A stretch of DNA of 64,000 nucleotides from Halonatronomonas sp964558325 (lineage in GTDB: Bacteria; Bacillota; Halanaerobiia; Halanaerobiales; Halarsenatibacteraceae), in NCBI GenBank assembly GCA_964558325.1, contig CAZLCX010000003.1:1-64000 (forward strand). The letters are read 5' to 3'. A model generated the notes under the pieces. The model did no database searches, had not been told where the DNA came from, and saw only the letters and a list, made by a program, of their open reading frames with translations. The number at the start of each line of letters is the position of its first letter. Within the stretch, counting starts at the first letter, position 1. The translations under genes and the position numbers were made by a program. Below, piece after piece: positions 7,593 through 15,774 of the stretch.

Positions 7593-9453
7593 AATCAATT
7601 TCCACCCCTGAATTATTTTCTTTTTCAATAGTATTTAAAGGATCATTAATATTACTTATATTATTGTCATCATTGAAATTATCGTCATTATTAAAATTAT
7701 TAACTTCATTATAATCCAAACCTGATCTTTCTTCTATCATCTTAACAAACTCATCGACCAACCTGCCATCAAATTGAATTCCCCGATAATTCTTAAGTTC
7801 TGTCAGGGCTTCTTCAGGACTCCTGGCCGGCTTATAGGGCCTGCCTGAGGTCATAACCTCATAGGCATCTGCAATTGCAATAATCCTGGAAGCTAAGGGT
7901 ATCTCTTCCCCTTTAAGTCCCTCAGGATATCCCTGGCCGTTCCACCATTCATGATGGGATAAAATATTTTCAGAAATCTCATTATATGCCCTTAAAGAAC
8001 TAATAATTCTGTTGCCGTACTCAGGATGTTTCCTCAATTTCCGCCAGTCTTCCTTATTCAACCGGTCCCTTTTATTGATTAAGTCTTCTGGCAGCACAAT
8101 TAAACCAATATCATGAAACTGAGCCATAAACCCCAGTTCCTCTTTCTTTTTATCTCCAAGACCGAGCCTTTCAGCCAGGCCTAATGCCAGGTCTTTTACC
8201 TGGTCAAGATGCTCTTTGGTCTCAAAGCTTTTCTCCTCAAGCTGGTTCATCATATATTCTATCAGATATTCTCCTGAATGCTCAGTTTCAATGGTTTTAT
8301 CTTTATACATATCCTGGTCTGCTTCTTCCAGAACTTTATTTATATCCATTTCGCTATTAGATTTAACAGAAATTCCTATAGCCACTGATACTGGATCGCC
8401 ATTCTGATATGATATCAGGCAGTTACTCTTTATCCGCTTATAAAGCTGTCTGGCCGCCTCATAATCTGTATCCGGCATCAAAATAACAAATTCATCCCCG
8501 GCCCACCTGGCCAGAATATCCTCCTGCCGGATTGAATTCTTTAAGATATCGCCAACTTTCTGCAGATGCTTATCCCCGGCCTTATGACCATAGGTATCAT
8601 TTATTACTTTTAATCCATTGACATCTATCATCACAATTGCTATCGGCAGCTGCCTGCCTGTATCAAGTCTTTTCAGCTCTTCTTCAAAGAACCGCCTGTT
8701 ATATAAACCAGTCAGGCTATCTCTATATAATAGATAATTAATATCCTTTTCCCTCTTTAATATCTCAGTAATATCTTTAGCAAATAAAAAGCCGTACTCC
8801 TTATCATTATAGGATAAATGCCTGCAGTTTATTTCCACCGGCAGTTCCTTGCCCTGCTTTGTTTTAAGTGTTAACCTAAAGGTAAGAGGGCTCTTATATT
8901 TCATATCCCTCAAACAATCCAGATAGAGTTCTTCTCCATCCTCCTTTACTATATGTTCAAATTCTTCCCCAATCAGTTCATCCTTTTCATACTTCAATAA
9001 ATCTAATGCATACTTATTTATATCAATTATCCTGCTGGTTTCATCAAATAAGAAGGTCATCAAATTGGCATTTTCTATCCCAAACTTAGTCAGTCTGTAA
9101 TTAACCATATATTCTAAATATTTATCCCTTAATAATCCCAGCCCCAGACCTATGAAAACAGCAAAACCAATCTGTAATCCTACCATAAGTCCTGAATCAA
9201 TCCCAAACCTGGAAATAGAAATATAAGCTGAGATAGTCAATATAAAACAGGCTACAATAACTGCTTTAAATCCCAGCCCTATAGCCATTAATATAATATA
9301 TAAAAATAAAAGTAATCCCAAAATTTTAAACTCAGCATAAAATGATAATATAAACAGGAGAAGACCTGGTAAAATATAGAATAACTTGCTTGCTTTTACT
9401 TCCTGTTTCCCTATTTTAACAGCCTGATTCCATAAATCAGCAAGCAACTTCAT
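7558..9453 (-). CDS. Membrane PAS-GGDEF-HD-GYP protein (c-di-GMP turnover)
   Basis: The 631-residue protein has about four membrane segments (25-115), a PAS domain (about 130-235), a GGDEF diguanylate cyclase domain (about 245-400, active site as AGDEF after RW) and an HD-GYP phosphodiesterase domain (about 410-590). HD-GYP landmarks are HDIGLI, HPEYG, HHEWWNGQGYPEGL and ADAYEVMTSGRPY. It could make and degrade c-di-GMP, or regulate one activity with the other. The first GGDEF glycine is Ala, which is often still active. The tail (about 595-620) is rich in Asn and Asp. It lies between pilus genes and a c-di-GMP-I riboswitch transcribed divergently. Confidence 0.92.
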   Translation of the reverse strand: MKLLADLWNQAVKIGKQEVKASKLFYILPGLLLFILSFYAEFKILGLLLFLYIILMAIGLGFKAVIVACFILTISAYISISRFGIDSGLMVGLQIGFAVFIGLGLGLLRDKYLEYMVNYRLTKFGIENANLMTFLFDETSRIIDINKYALDLLKYEKDELIGEEFEHIVKEDGEELYLDCLRDMKYKSPLTFRLTLKTKQGKELPVEINCRHLSYNDKEYGFLFAKDITEILKREKDINYLLYRDSLTGLYNRRFFEEELKRLDTGRQLPIAIVMIDVNGLKVINDTYGHKAGDKHLQKVGDILKNSIRQEDILARWAGDEFVILMPDTDYEAARQLYKRIKSNCLISYQNGDPVSVAIGISVKSNSEMDINKVLEEADQDMYKDKTIETEHSGEYLIEYMMNQLEEKSFETKEHLDQVKDLALGLAERLGLGDKKKEELGFMAQFHDIGLIVLPEDLINKRDRLNKEDWRKLRKHPEYGNRIISSLRAYNEISENILSHHEWWNGQGYPEGLKGEEIPLASRIIAIADAYEVMTSGRPYKPARSPEEALTELKNYRGIQFDGRLVDEFVKMIEERSGLDYNEVNNFNNDDNFNDDNNISNINDPLNTIEKENNSGVEIDYGDDGRITKDH

Positions 9454-9517
9454 GGCATCTCCCCCTTAAAAGTAATTTGAACCTTCATCTCTGAAAATTT
9501 CAAGTCAATAGATAATT

Positions 9518-9546
9518 ATTATAACATATTAATACTAATTTGTCCG
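9518..9546 (-). promoter_or_regulatory. Probable promoter of the GGDEF-HD-GYP gene
   Basis: On the minus strand there is CGGACA (9541-9546), a 17-base spacer and TATAAT (9518-9523). The -35 box matches only GACA of the consensus. The leader would be about 58 bases long. Confidence 0.5.
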
Positions 9547-9649
9547 ACTTATTAATCAATTAAGTAACTTCAATTCTCGAATTTCTAACTTTATTTAATT
9601 TTCTTTAGCTTTTCCCTGATTTTCATATATAATTTTAAAATAACTGAAT

Positions 9650-9678
9650 TTGACAGAAAATTAATACTATGATATAAT
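9650..9678 (+). promoter_or_regulatory. Consensus sigma-A promoter for the riboswitch-led secreted peptide
   Basis: TTGACA (9650-9655), exactly 17 bases, then TATAAT (9673-9678): a perfect consensus promoter. The predicted start near 9685 lies just before the c-di-GMP-I aptamer. A fully consensus promoter fits a gene controlled mainly by attenuation in the leader. Confidence 0.85.
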
Positions 9679-9698
9679 TTATTTATAATTAAATATTA

Positions 9699-9793
9699 AA
9701 ACTAAAGAAAAGGGCACACTTCTCGAAAGGGGAGAATCGCAAAGCCTTGGACCTAAAGCATCAGCTACGGTTGCCAGGTTACCAAATTAGTTT
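9699..9793 (+). promoter_or_regulatory. Cyclic di-GMP-I (GEMM) riboswitch aptamer
   Basis: The element has GGGCACAC, a stem capped by a CGAAAG tetraloop, ATCGCAAAGCC, the tetraloop-receptor-like GGACCTAAAGC, and GGTTGCCAGGTTACC, all in the order of the GEMM class I aptamer. AAACTAA (9699-9705) can pair with TTAGTTT (9787-9793) to close P1. Separately, AAAAGGGCA (9708-9716) is exactly complementary to TGCCCTTTT (9806-9814), which overlaps the 5' arm of the terminator. The leader can therefore form an antiterminator when the aptamer is not folded, which would make it an OFF switch; this is inference. Specificity for c-di-GMP over cGAMP is not decided here. Confidence 0.9.
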
Positions 9794-9800
9794 ATTTAAA

Positions 9801-9840
9801 CCTGCTGCCCTTTTTGGCAATGCAGGTATTTTTTATTTTA
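9801..9840 (+). terminator. Riboswitch-controlled intrinsic terminator
   Basis: CCTGCTGCC (9801-9809) pairs with GGCAATGCAGG (9816-9826), leaving a 2-base bulge, and is followed by TATTTTTTATTTTA. It lies between the c-di-GMP-I aptamer and the start codon at 9865. Confidence 0.85.
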
Positions 9841-9864
9841 ATTTATAATTAAGGGGGATAAATA

Positions 9865-10055
9865 ATGCTTAAAAAAGCTACAGTTTTATTGATCGTCTTT
9901 ACTCTTGTAATTTCATTTTCAATGACCACCTTTGCTTCAGGAGCAGAAGTTACAGAATGCGAAGATGGAGGCAAAAAAATTGAAACTCCCACTGATCCAA
10001 ATCCTGATGAAACTGCCACCGAAAATGGAGAAGGCCATGGTCCTTACAATCCAAT
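9865..10055 (+). CDS. Small secreted protein under c-di-GMP-I riboswitch, 3' end lost in gap
   Basis: The visible 63 residues begin with a clear signal peptide (MLKKA, a hydrophobic core to about residue 20, and a likely cleavage after TFASG or nearby). An acidic, Thr/Pro-rich stretch and the run GHGPYNP follow, then the assembly gap. A strong Shine-Dalgarno (AAGGGGG) precedes ATG. I do not recognise a family. Control by a second-messenger riboswitch next to pilus genes suggests a surface or extracellular role, perhaps adhesion or biofilm matrix. The real length is unknown because the gap size is unknown. Confidence 0.7.
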
Positions 10056-10155
10056 NNNNNNNNNNNNNNNNNNNNNNNNNNNNNNNNNNNNNNNNNNNNN
10101 NNNNNNNNNNNNNNNNNNNNNNNNNNNNNNNNNNNNNNNNNNNNNNNNNNNNNNN
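10056..10155. other. Assembly gap (100 N)
   Basis: Exactly 100 N, a conventional placeholder for unknown length. It separates the ends of two converging genes, so both C termini are missing. Confidence 0.97.
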
Positions 10156-10474
10156 TACTGTCTTCAACAGTTTTGAAATAAGCCTCATTCACTTCTCCCT
10201 GAACTGAAATAAAGCTGCCAGGCTCTAAAACATCACCTGTTTCTTTATTCATTACCTTACCTTCTAAAAGAAAATAAAACTCAAATGAACCTTTATCAGA
10301 ATTAATCATAAATATTTTATCTTTAACAATTGTCTGATTTACAACTTCAAAATCATCATTTTTTGCAAGTAAAGACAGACTTGTTGTATTTCTCTCTATT
10401 TTATCTAAATAATCATTTTCATCACCAATGACCATTGAAATTGGAAAACCTTCTTTACTTTCAAATCTATCCAT
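10156..10474 (-). CDS. Cupin-like protein, N-terminal 106 residues only
   Basis: The visible part starts at 10474 and runs into the gap. It contains a beta-rich segment, roughly 65-105, with FYFLLEGKVMNKETG followed by LEPGSFISVQG, the typical second half of a cupin fold (small-molecule-binding barrel). No catalytic or DNA-binding part is visible, so it may be an N-terminal sensor of a larger protein. It converges on the riboswitch-led secreted peptide gene. A GCAGGA...TAAT promoter-like element lies upstream. Confidence 0.55.
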
Positions 10475-10525
10475 AAGCTATCAATCAACTCCCGCCAGAC
10501 TAAATTTAATTTAACTATATTAATA

Positions 10526-10552
10526 ATTAAATATATTTTCGAGATATCCTGC
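10526..10552 (-). promoter_or_regulatory. Weak sigma-H-like element before the cupin-like gene
   Basis: On the minus strand there is GCAGGATAT, 17 bases from AGGA (10547-10550) to TAAT (10526-10529). The -10 lacks the G of GAAT. AGCAGGAT also occurs in the opposite direction at 10576-10583, so the pair forms an 8-bp inverted repeat. Confidence 0.35.
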
Positions 10553-10654
10553 TTTTCTGTCGTTTTTAAGTATTTAGCAGGATTCTGACAGCCTGTATTT
10601 AAATTAAAATCTGGCAGTAATAAAAAATTTTATTATTAATAATTAAAATATTAT

Positions 10655-12154
10655 TTAAAATATTTTCTTTTTCCGATATAAGCTGGCTTCAGATAATTGA
10701 TTGATACCAACATCAGCAATACCAGCCAGGTCAGCTATCGTTCTGGCCAGCCTGTAAATTTTATCAACAGCTCTGGCCGATAATTTCAGGCTTAAAATCG
10801 CATCCTTCAGAAATCTTCTTTCAGCCCCCTTTAATGGCGATATTCTCTCAAGTTCCCTCCTGCTTAACCCTGAATTCAATTTGCCAGCATTCCTCTTTAT
10901 CTGTATCTTCCTGGCCTCGATTACCCGTTTTTGAACATCGCTGCTGGTTTCAGCCTCATAATCAGCAGCTATCATCTCTTCAGGCTTTAAATCAACTAAC
11001 TCAAGCTGGATATCAATTCTATCAAGCAGTGGCCCTGATAATTTAGCCTGATATCTCTCAATCATACTCCTGCTGCAGCTGCAATCCTGCCAGCTTGAAC
11101 CATTATAACCACAAGGACAGGGGTTCATTGCTGCCACCAGCATAAAGTCCGCCGGAAACTCCACCCTGTAATCCCGCCTGGAAATGCTTATTACCCTGGA
11201 TTCCATCGGCTGCCGCAGTAATTCCAGCATATCCCTTCTAAATTCAGGCAGTTCATCTAAAAATAAGATCCCCTGATGGGCCAGGGTTATCTCACCTGGT
11301 GCCGGGTAACTCCCACCGCCAACCAGACCTGCCCTGGAAATAGAATGATGGGGTGCTCGCCAGGGTGGCATTCTATCAGCCTTAGTTCTGCCAACTGCTG
11401 AGCCAATCGCTGCCACAGTTTTAAGTTCATCTCTCCCTAGAGGTGGCAGGATTCCCTGAATACTTCTGGCCAGCAGAGTCTTGCCGGTACCTGGAGGCCC
11501 ACTTAAGATCAGGTTATGCCTGCCAGCAGCTGCAATCTCAACTGCCCTCCGCCCTGCCTTCTGCCCTCTGATATCAGCCAGCTCAACATCTATCATCCCT
11601 GTCTCAACAAATTTCTCCTCAACCTCCCAGCCAGCCAACTCATCAAGATCTCTCTCCAGCAGCTCTACTGCCATAAATAAATTTTCTACAGGAAACAACT
11701 TCAATTTGCTCTTAAATTTAACCTCTTTTTTACAGGCTGCCGGAAAGATAAAGTTTTTAAACCCTGATCTTTCAGCTAGCTCCAGCAACGGTATCAATCC
11801 CCGGATAGGCTGAACCTCGCCATTTAGGGCCAGCTCCCCAATTATATAGGTCTCTTCAGGCATCTTCTTTATAACACCATCCCCTGCCAGGATTCCCAGG
11901 GCAATCGGCAGGTCAAACTGCGGCCCTTCTTTTTTTAAATCAGCCGGCGCCAGATTTATTGTTATCCTCTTTGTCGGATATTTAAATCCACTGTTGATCA
12001 GGGCCGACCTGACCCTCTCCCTGGACTCCCGGACTGCCTGATTGGCCAGACCTACCATCACAAATGCCGGCAGGCCCCGGTTTAGATCAACCTCTACTCC
12101 AACTGAAACAGCCTCAATACCAAAGATTGTCCCAGAATTTAAAGCAATCGGCAT
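10655..12154 (-). CDS. comM: YifB/ComM family Mg-chelatase-like AAA+ ATPase
   Basis: The 499-residue protein has the N-terminal Lon-like ChlI domain (GLANQAVRESRERVRSAL), an AAA+ core with Walker A GPPGTGKT near 217, Walker B ILFLDELPEF, and a C-terminal Mg-chelatase helical domain. ComM homologues act as helicases promoting branch migration during integration of transformed DNA; the role in Firmicutes is less certain. It starts 11 bases after yraN. A type IV pilus system close by would fit competence, but no competence gene is seen in the window. Confidence 0.9.
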   Translation of the reverse strand: MPIALNSGTIFGIEAVSVGVEVDLNRGLPAFVMVGLANQAVRESRERVRSALINSGFKYPTKRITINLAPADLKKEGPQFDLPIALGILAGDGVIKKMPEETYIIGELALNGEVQPIRGLIPLLELAERSGFKNFIFPAACKKEVKFKSKLKLFPVENLFMAVELLERDLDELAGWEVEEKFVETGMIDVELADIRGQKAGRRAVEIAAAGRHNLILSGPPGTGKTLLARSIQGILPPLGRDELKTVAAIGSAVGRTKADRMPPWRAPHHSISRAGLVGGGSYPAPGEITLAHQGILFLDELPEFRRDMLELLRQPMESRVISISRRDYRVEFPADFMLVAAMNPCPCGYNGSSWQDCSCSRSMIERYQAKLSGPLLDRIDIQLELVDLKPEEMIAADYEAETSSDVQKRVIEARKIQIKRNAGKLNSGLSRRELERISPLKGAERRFLKDAILSLKLSARAVDKIYRLARTIADLAGIADVGINQLSEASLYRKKKIF

Positions 12155-12165
12155 TCCACCGCCTC

Positions 12166-12596
12166 CTAAAAAGCATTCTTGATATGATTAATCTTCCAGC
12201 CAGATTCTTTTCTAAAAATAAAAATTCCATCAAATCTAATTTCTTTATAATATTCATCCTGTCCTGCCAGGTATTCTCTGGCAGTATATCGCAATCTGGC
12301 CTGTTTCCTCCGGTCAATTCTGTACTCAGCAGCTCCAAAAGCCAGNNNNNNNNNNNNNNNNNNNNNNNNNNNNNNNNNNNNNNNNNNNNNNNNNNNNNNN
12401 NNNNNNNNNNNNNNNNNNNNNNNNNNNNNNNNNNNNNNNNNNNNNCCTGGCCAATCCCCCTTTTCGCAATCAGATCAATTTCACCTCTCTGGCAGTAATA
12501 ATTCCTCTCAATTATCTGATAGCCCTTATCCTCTAGATACCTGGCAGCAATTTCTTCTCCAATATTCCCAAGAACCTTCCTGCCAATCTCTTCCAT
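12166..12596 (-). CDS. YraN family (UPF0102) endonuclease-like protein, interrupted by gap
   Basis: Two matching parts flank a 100-N gap. The first 50 residues contain GEEIAARYLEDKGY and the catalytic-type GEIDLIAK. After the gap, in a different frame from that implied by 100 N, comes AFGAAEYRIDRRKQARL and an end at NHIKNAF before TAG (12166). Family members are about 115-120 aa. The missing middle, normally holding the FVEVK motif, should be only about 10-15 codons. UPF0102 proteins have a restriction endonuclease-like fold. The gene is probably intact in the organism. Confidence 0.88.
12346..12445. other. Assembly gap (100 N) inside the yraN gene
   Basis: Exactly 100 N. The flanking yraN segments are out of frame across 100 bases, so the real missing length differs; family length suggests roughly 30-45 bases. 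Confidence 0.95.
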
Positions 12597-12690
12597 CAGC
12601 CTCCCACCTCAATCCCTGTTATTGAATTTTAATCTTATAAATTTAACTCCATATGATAATTTTTCCATCAACCCTATACTTATCCCTCAA

Positions 12691-12725
12691 ATAAAAAACT
12701 CCTGCATAAATTATGCTTATGCAGG
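12691..12725 (-). terminator. Intrinsic terminator after the aminotransferase gene
   Basis: CCTGCATAA (12701-12709) and TTATGCAGG (12717-12725) form a 9-bp stem. On the minus strand it is followed by AGTTTTTTAT. It lies about 85 bases after the stop at 12809. Confidence 0.75.
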
Positions 12726-12808
12726 AATTATTTTCAAAATATTTTATTATCCAGGATTTAATAGCTTCCGGCTATCACTCTTTATCCTAAATCCAGCCAA
12801 AATATTAT

Positions 12809-13975
12809 TTAGAGGTTCTGAATAGCCTTAACCAGTTTATCCATTCCTTCTCTAACCTCATCAGTGCTGCAGGTAAAGGCTATCCTGATTGAATTTTTAG
12901 CTTCTGGACCAAAATCTCCACCAGGAACAACTGCAATTCCGGCTTCTTCCAGCAGATAATCACAGAGTTCTATTGCATCCATCCCGATATCAACGAATTT
13001 AGGAAAGGCATACAAACCACCAGCTGGTGGCACCATCTCAACCTGCTCTAATTCACTCAATTTCTCAACAACAATATTTCTCCGTTCCTTAAAGATCTCA
13101 AGCCTCTCATTAATTATCTCATCAGAAAGATCATAGGCCTGAAGACTCCCATACTGGGCAAATGAGGTCGGGCAGATCGTCATATTCTGGGGCACCTTAA
13201 CCATCTCTTTGATAAACTTCTCAGGGCCAGCCAGAAATCCTATTCTCCAGCCAGTCATCGAATAAGTCTTTGAAGTACTATTTACGGTCAATGTCCTGTC
13301 TTCCATACCAGGCAGACTGCCTATACTGATATGTTCCCCCTGATAAATGAATTTCTCATAACATTCATCAGAAATTACAAAGATATCTTTTTCCCTGGCG
13401 AATTCAGCAATTTCCTCAAGGCTATCCCTTGATTGGATTGCTCCAGTAGGATTATTTGGGCTATTAAGAACCATCAATTTAGTCTTATCAGTATAATATT
13501 CTTCCAGTAATTCTTTACTGAGCTGATAATTATCAGCAACAGTGGTTGGGACAACAACAGGTTTACCCCCTGCCAGCTGCACCTGTTTGTAAAATGAAGA
13601 ATAATAGGGAGATGGTATCAATACCTCATCACCAGCATCTACAGCCCCTAAAATAGCTGTAGATAGAGCCATCATGGCTCCAGGTGTAACAATAATATTC
13701 TCTCTGGTAACAGCTAACTGATTTTCTGTAACCAATTTTTCAGCTATCTTTTCCCTTAATTCATCTAAACCATAATTAGAGGTATAATGAACCTTGCCAG
13801 CTTTAATCGCCTCAATTGCAGCCTCTTTAACAGATTCTGGACTATCAAAATCAGGTCTGCCAACCTCCATATGGATTATTCTTTTACCTGCCTGTTCCAA
13901 TTCCTTCGCCTTCTCAAATATTACTCTATTGCCTGCAAAGGCAACGTTTTTAACTCTTTTAGAAGCAGTTAACAT
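12809..13975 (-). CDS. Pyridoxal phosphate-dependent aminotransferase, class I/II
   Basis: The 388-residue fold type I enzyme has the usual landmarks: GRPDF near 41, the conserved SPNNPTG, the SDECYEKF strand, the Schiff-base lysine in NSTSKTYSMTGWRIGF (about 236), and a C-terminal arginine in IRIAF. It resembles the aspartate/aromatic aminotransferase family, but the donor and acceptor cannot be fixed from sequence. It is the last gene of a five-gene minus-strand run (racemase, YdcZ, MFS, queT, aminotransferase) with gaps of 28-58 bases, and a terminator follows. Confidence 0.88.
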   Translation of the reverse strand: MLTASKRVKNVAFAGNRVIFEKAKELEQAGKRIIHMEVGRPDFDSPESVKEAAIEAIKAGKVHYTSNYGLDELREKIAEKLVTENQLAVTRENIIVTPGAMMALSTAILGAVDAGDEVLIPSPYYSSFYKQVQLAGGKPVVVPTTVADNYQLSKELLEEYYTDKTKLMVLNSPNNPTGAIQSRDSLEEIAEFAREKDIFVISDECYEKFIYQGEHISIGSLPGMEDRTLTVNSTSKTYSMTGWRIGFLAGPEKFIKEMVKVPQNMTICPTSFAQYGSLQAYDLSDEIINERLEIFKERRNIVVEKLSELEQVEMVPPAGGLYAFPKFVDIGMDAIELCDYLLEEAGIAVVPGGDFGPEAKNSIRIAFTCSTDEVREGMDKLVKAIQNL

Positions 13976-14033
13976 AATTTATCTCACCTCATTTTACTTT
14001 GTATGTATTCCTTAAAAAAATATTCTTTAATAA

Positions 14034-14378
14034 TTATTCCTTTTTCAAAAAATCAATTTTATTAACTTTAGGCCTTAAAAATTTTATCAATGGATAGCCC
14101 AGCCCAAAAACCACAACTGCCTGACTTACTGTAATCTGAGCAACTACAACTAAATAGGGCACCCCAAAGAATAAATGTAAGTAAGCACTAATNNNNNNNN
14201 NNNNNNNNNNNNNNNNNNNNNNNNNNNNNNNNNNNNNNNNNNNNNNNNNNNNNNNNNNNNNNNNNNNNNNNNNNNNNNNNNNNNNNNNNNNNCCAAAACT
14301 TATTGGAGCTAAAATATATGTAACCACAAGATATAATCCTGCAATCATTGCTCCCCGGGTTATCTGTTTCGTTGACAT
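14034..14378 (-). CDS. queT: QueT-type queuosine precursor transporter, interrupted by gap
   Basis: The N-terminal MSTKQITRGAMIAGLY with a following membrane segment, and the C-terminal membrane part ending in LRPKVNKIDFLKKE, match the QueT family of small membrane proteins thought to import preQ0/preQ1-type precursors, often as the S component of an ECF transporter. The middle of the protein lies in a 100-N gap, so its length (normally about 160 aa) cannot be read. No preQ1 aptamer is visible in the 36-base upstream gap. A queG gene elsewhere in the window shows that queuosine is made or salvaged. Confidence 0.72.
   Translation of the reverse strand: MSTKQITRGAMIAGLYLVVTYILAPISFXXXXXXXXXXXXXXXXXXXXXXXXXXXXXXXXXXISAYLHLFFGVPYLVVVAQITVSQAVVVFGLGYPLIKFLRPKVNKIDFLKKE
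14193..14292. other. Assembly gap (100 N) inside queT
   Basis: Exactly 100 N. It removes an unknown part of the middle transmembrane segments of the queT-like gene. Confidence 0.95.
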
Positions 14379-14414
14379 AAAGTAAATCCTCCTGTATTTA
14401 TTTCTTATTACTAA

Positions 14415-15734
14415 CTATTTCTTTTTAATTTTTTTAAGTTGAAATGTAAGGGCAAAAGAAATTACTGAAAATATCAAAAATATTGCAAAGCTCTGCTGAT
14501 AGCCTTCTATTGTATAAATCCTGCTGCCATCAATCACTTTACCAGCCCAGGTAGCATCAAGCCGCCAGCCAATTAAAAAGTTAAAAACAATTGTCCCTAA
14601 AAATGGAGCCAGATTAATCAGGCCCATGGCACTTCCCTTTAATTCAGGAAATAGCTTTTTTACATTTCCAAAGGTAACCATTACAAATAAGGTTACAGTT
14701 CCAAATAAAAATAATAAAACTGCCAGCTGCCCTAGAGGTACAAATCCTCTCCGGATAATAACAAAATATATCCAGAATATAGCTGTCACACCAGAAGTAA
14801 GCTTAAGCATTATAATCTTACTCCCCAGTCGCCTTTCAACATATCCCAGCAATAGTGCACTTAAAATACTGCCGCTGGTAATTATAAGGGCAAAATTTGC
14901 TGCCATATTCCTGGACAATTCGTGGATATGGGTTAAATAAGGTACCAACCATAAACCTGAGAGACTCATCATTCCACCTAATATTGTAAATATTATTGTA
15001 AAATAAGACCAGAACTCCCAGCTTTTAATTAAGCTTCCCATGCCAAGTATAATATCCTTGAAACTTCTTTCTTCATCTTCAATCTCATTAACTGGTTTAA
15101 AACCCTTATCCTCAGGTTTCTCTCTTACCAGCAACCAGGCTAATACCGCCAGCAGATAGGTAATTATTCCAAATAAAACATGAGACTGTCTCCAGGTTAA
15201 ATAACCTATTAAAATTGAAAATGGCGTTGTTGCAAGTAGGGCACCAATATTTCCCATTAAAGCTGTCCAGCCAGTAAATTTAGTAAACTGCCTGGGCGGA
15301 AACCAGACTGCTACCATCTTCAATATCGATACAAAAAAAGTTGCAGCACCAATTCCAATCAATAAACGACCTGCAAATGCCATCAACATCCCGTTTGATA
15401 AGGCAAAAAATATCGAGCCACTGCCCATTAATATAAGGCCAATAGTTGTAACAATTCTTATCCCGAATTTATCTGTTAATATTCCAACAGGGGCCTGTAA
15501 AAATCCATAGGCATAAAAATACATCGATGTCATAGCCCCTAAATGAACCGCCGTTAGATCCATCTCCTGGGCCAAAATATCAGATATAATACCTAATGTA
15601 TAGCGGTGAAAAAAACCAATCAGATAACCCATCGCCAGAATAAACCAGATCAACCTTCTATATTTGACCATTTTAGGATCTGATTTTTCTTTAGAATTAA
15701 ACTTTTGATCATTCCTAACCTCTGAACCAGCCAA
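14415..15734 (-). CDS. Major facilitator superfamily transporter
   Basis: The 439-residue protein has about 12 transmembrane segments with a hydrophilic N terminus and central loop (about 210-230). The MFS A-like motif GILTDKFGIR lies between helices 2 and 3, and GRLLIGIGAATFF in helix 4. The general layout resembles organic-anion or sugar-phosphate carriers, but the substrate cannot be told. It lies between a YdcZ-type transporter and queT in the racemase-aminotransferase operon, so an amino acid or organic acid is plausible. Confidence 0.85.
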   Translation of the reverse strand: MAGSEVRNDQKFNSKEKSDPKMVKYRRLIWFILAMGYLIGFFHRYTLGIISDILAQEMDLTAVHLGAMTSMYFYAYGFLQAPVGILTDKFGIRIVTTIGLILMGSGSIFFALSNGMLMAFAGRLLIGIGAATFFVSILKMVAVWFPPRQFTKFTGWTALMGNIGALLATTPFSILIGYLTWRQSHVLFGIITYLLAVLAWLLVREKPEDKGFKPVNEIEDEERSFKDIILGMGSLIKSWEFWSYFTIIFTILGGMMSLSGLWLVPYLTHIHELSRNMAANFALIITSGSILSALLLGYVERRLGSKIIMLKLTSGVTAIFWIYFVIIRRGFVPLGQLAVLLFLFGTVTLFVMVTFGNVKKLFPELKGSAMGLINLAPFLGTIVFNFLIGWRLDATWAGKVIDGSRIYTIEGYQQSFAIFLIFSVISFALTFQLKKIKKK

Positions 15735-15774
15735 ATTAAAACTCCTTTCATTTCTTAAAACTATTACATTAAAT

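Noticed and set aside
9937..10207. ORFs running through the 100-N gap at 10056
   Set aside because: Frames across a placeholder gap have no meaning; only the sequence on either side is used.
11481..11813. Plus-strand ORF opposite comM
   Set aside because: Shadow of the AAA+ coding region with the codon bias of the real gene on the other strand.
12691..12725. GCAGGAG motif resembling another sigma-H-like promoter
   Set aside because: No GAAT or TAAT at the right spacing; the motif is part of a 9-bp hairpin with a T-run after the aminotransferase, so it is a terminator.
14379..14414. Possible preQ1 riboswitch before queT
   Set aside because: Only 36 bases separate queT from the MFS gene and no aptamer-like sequence is visible.
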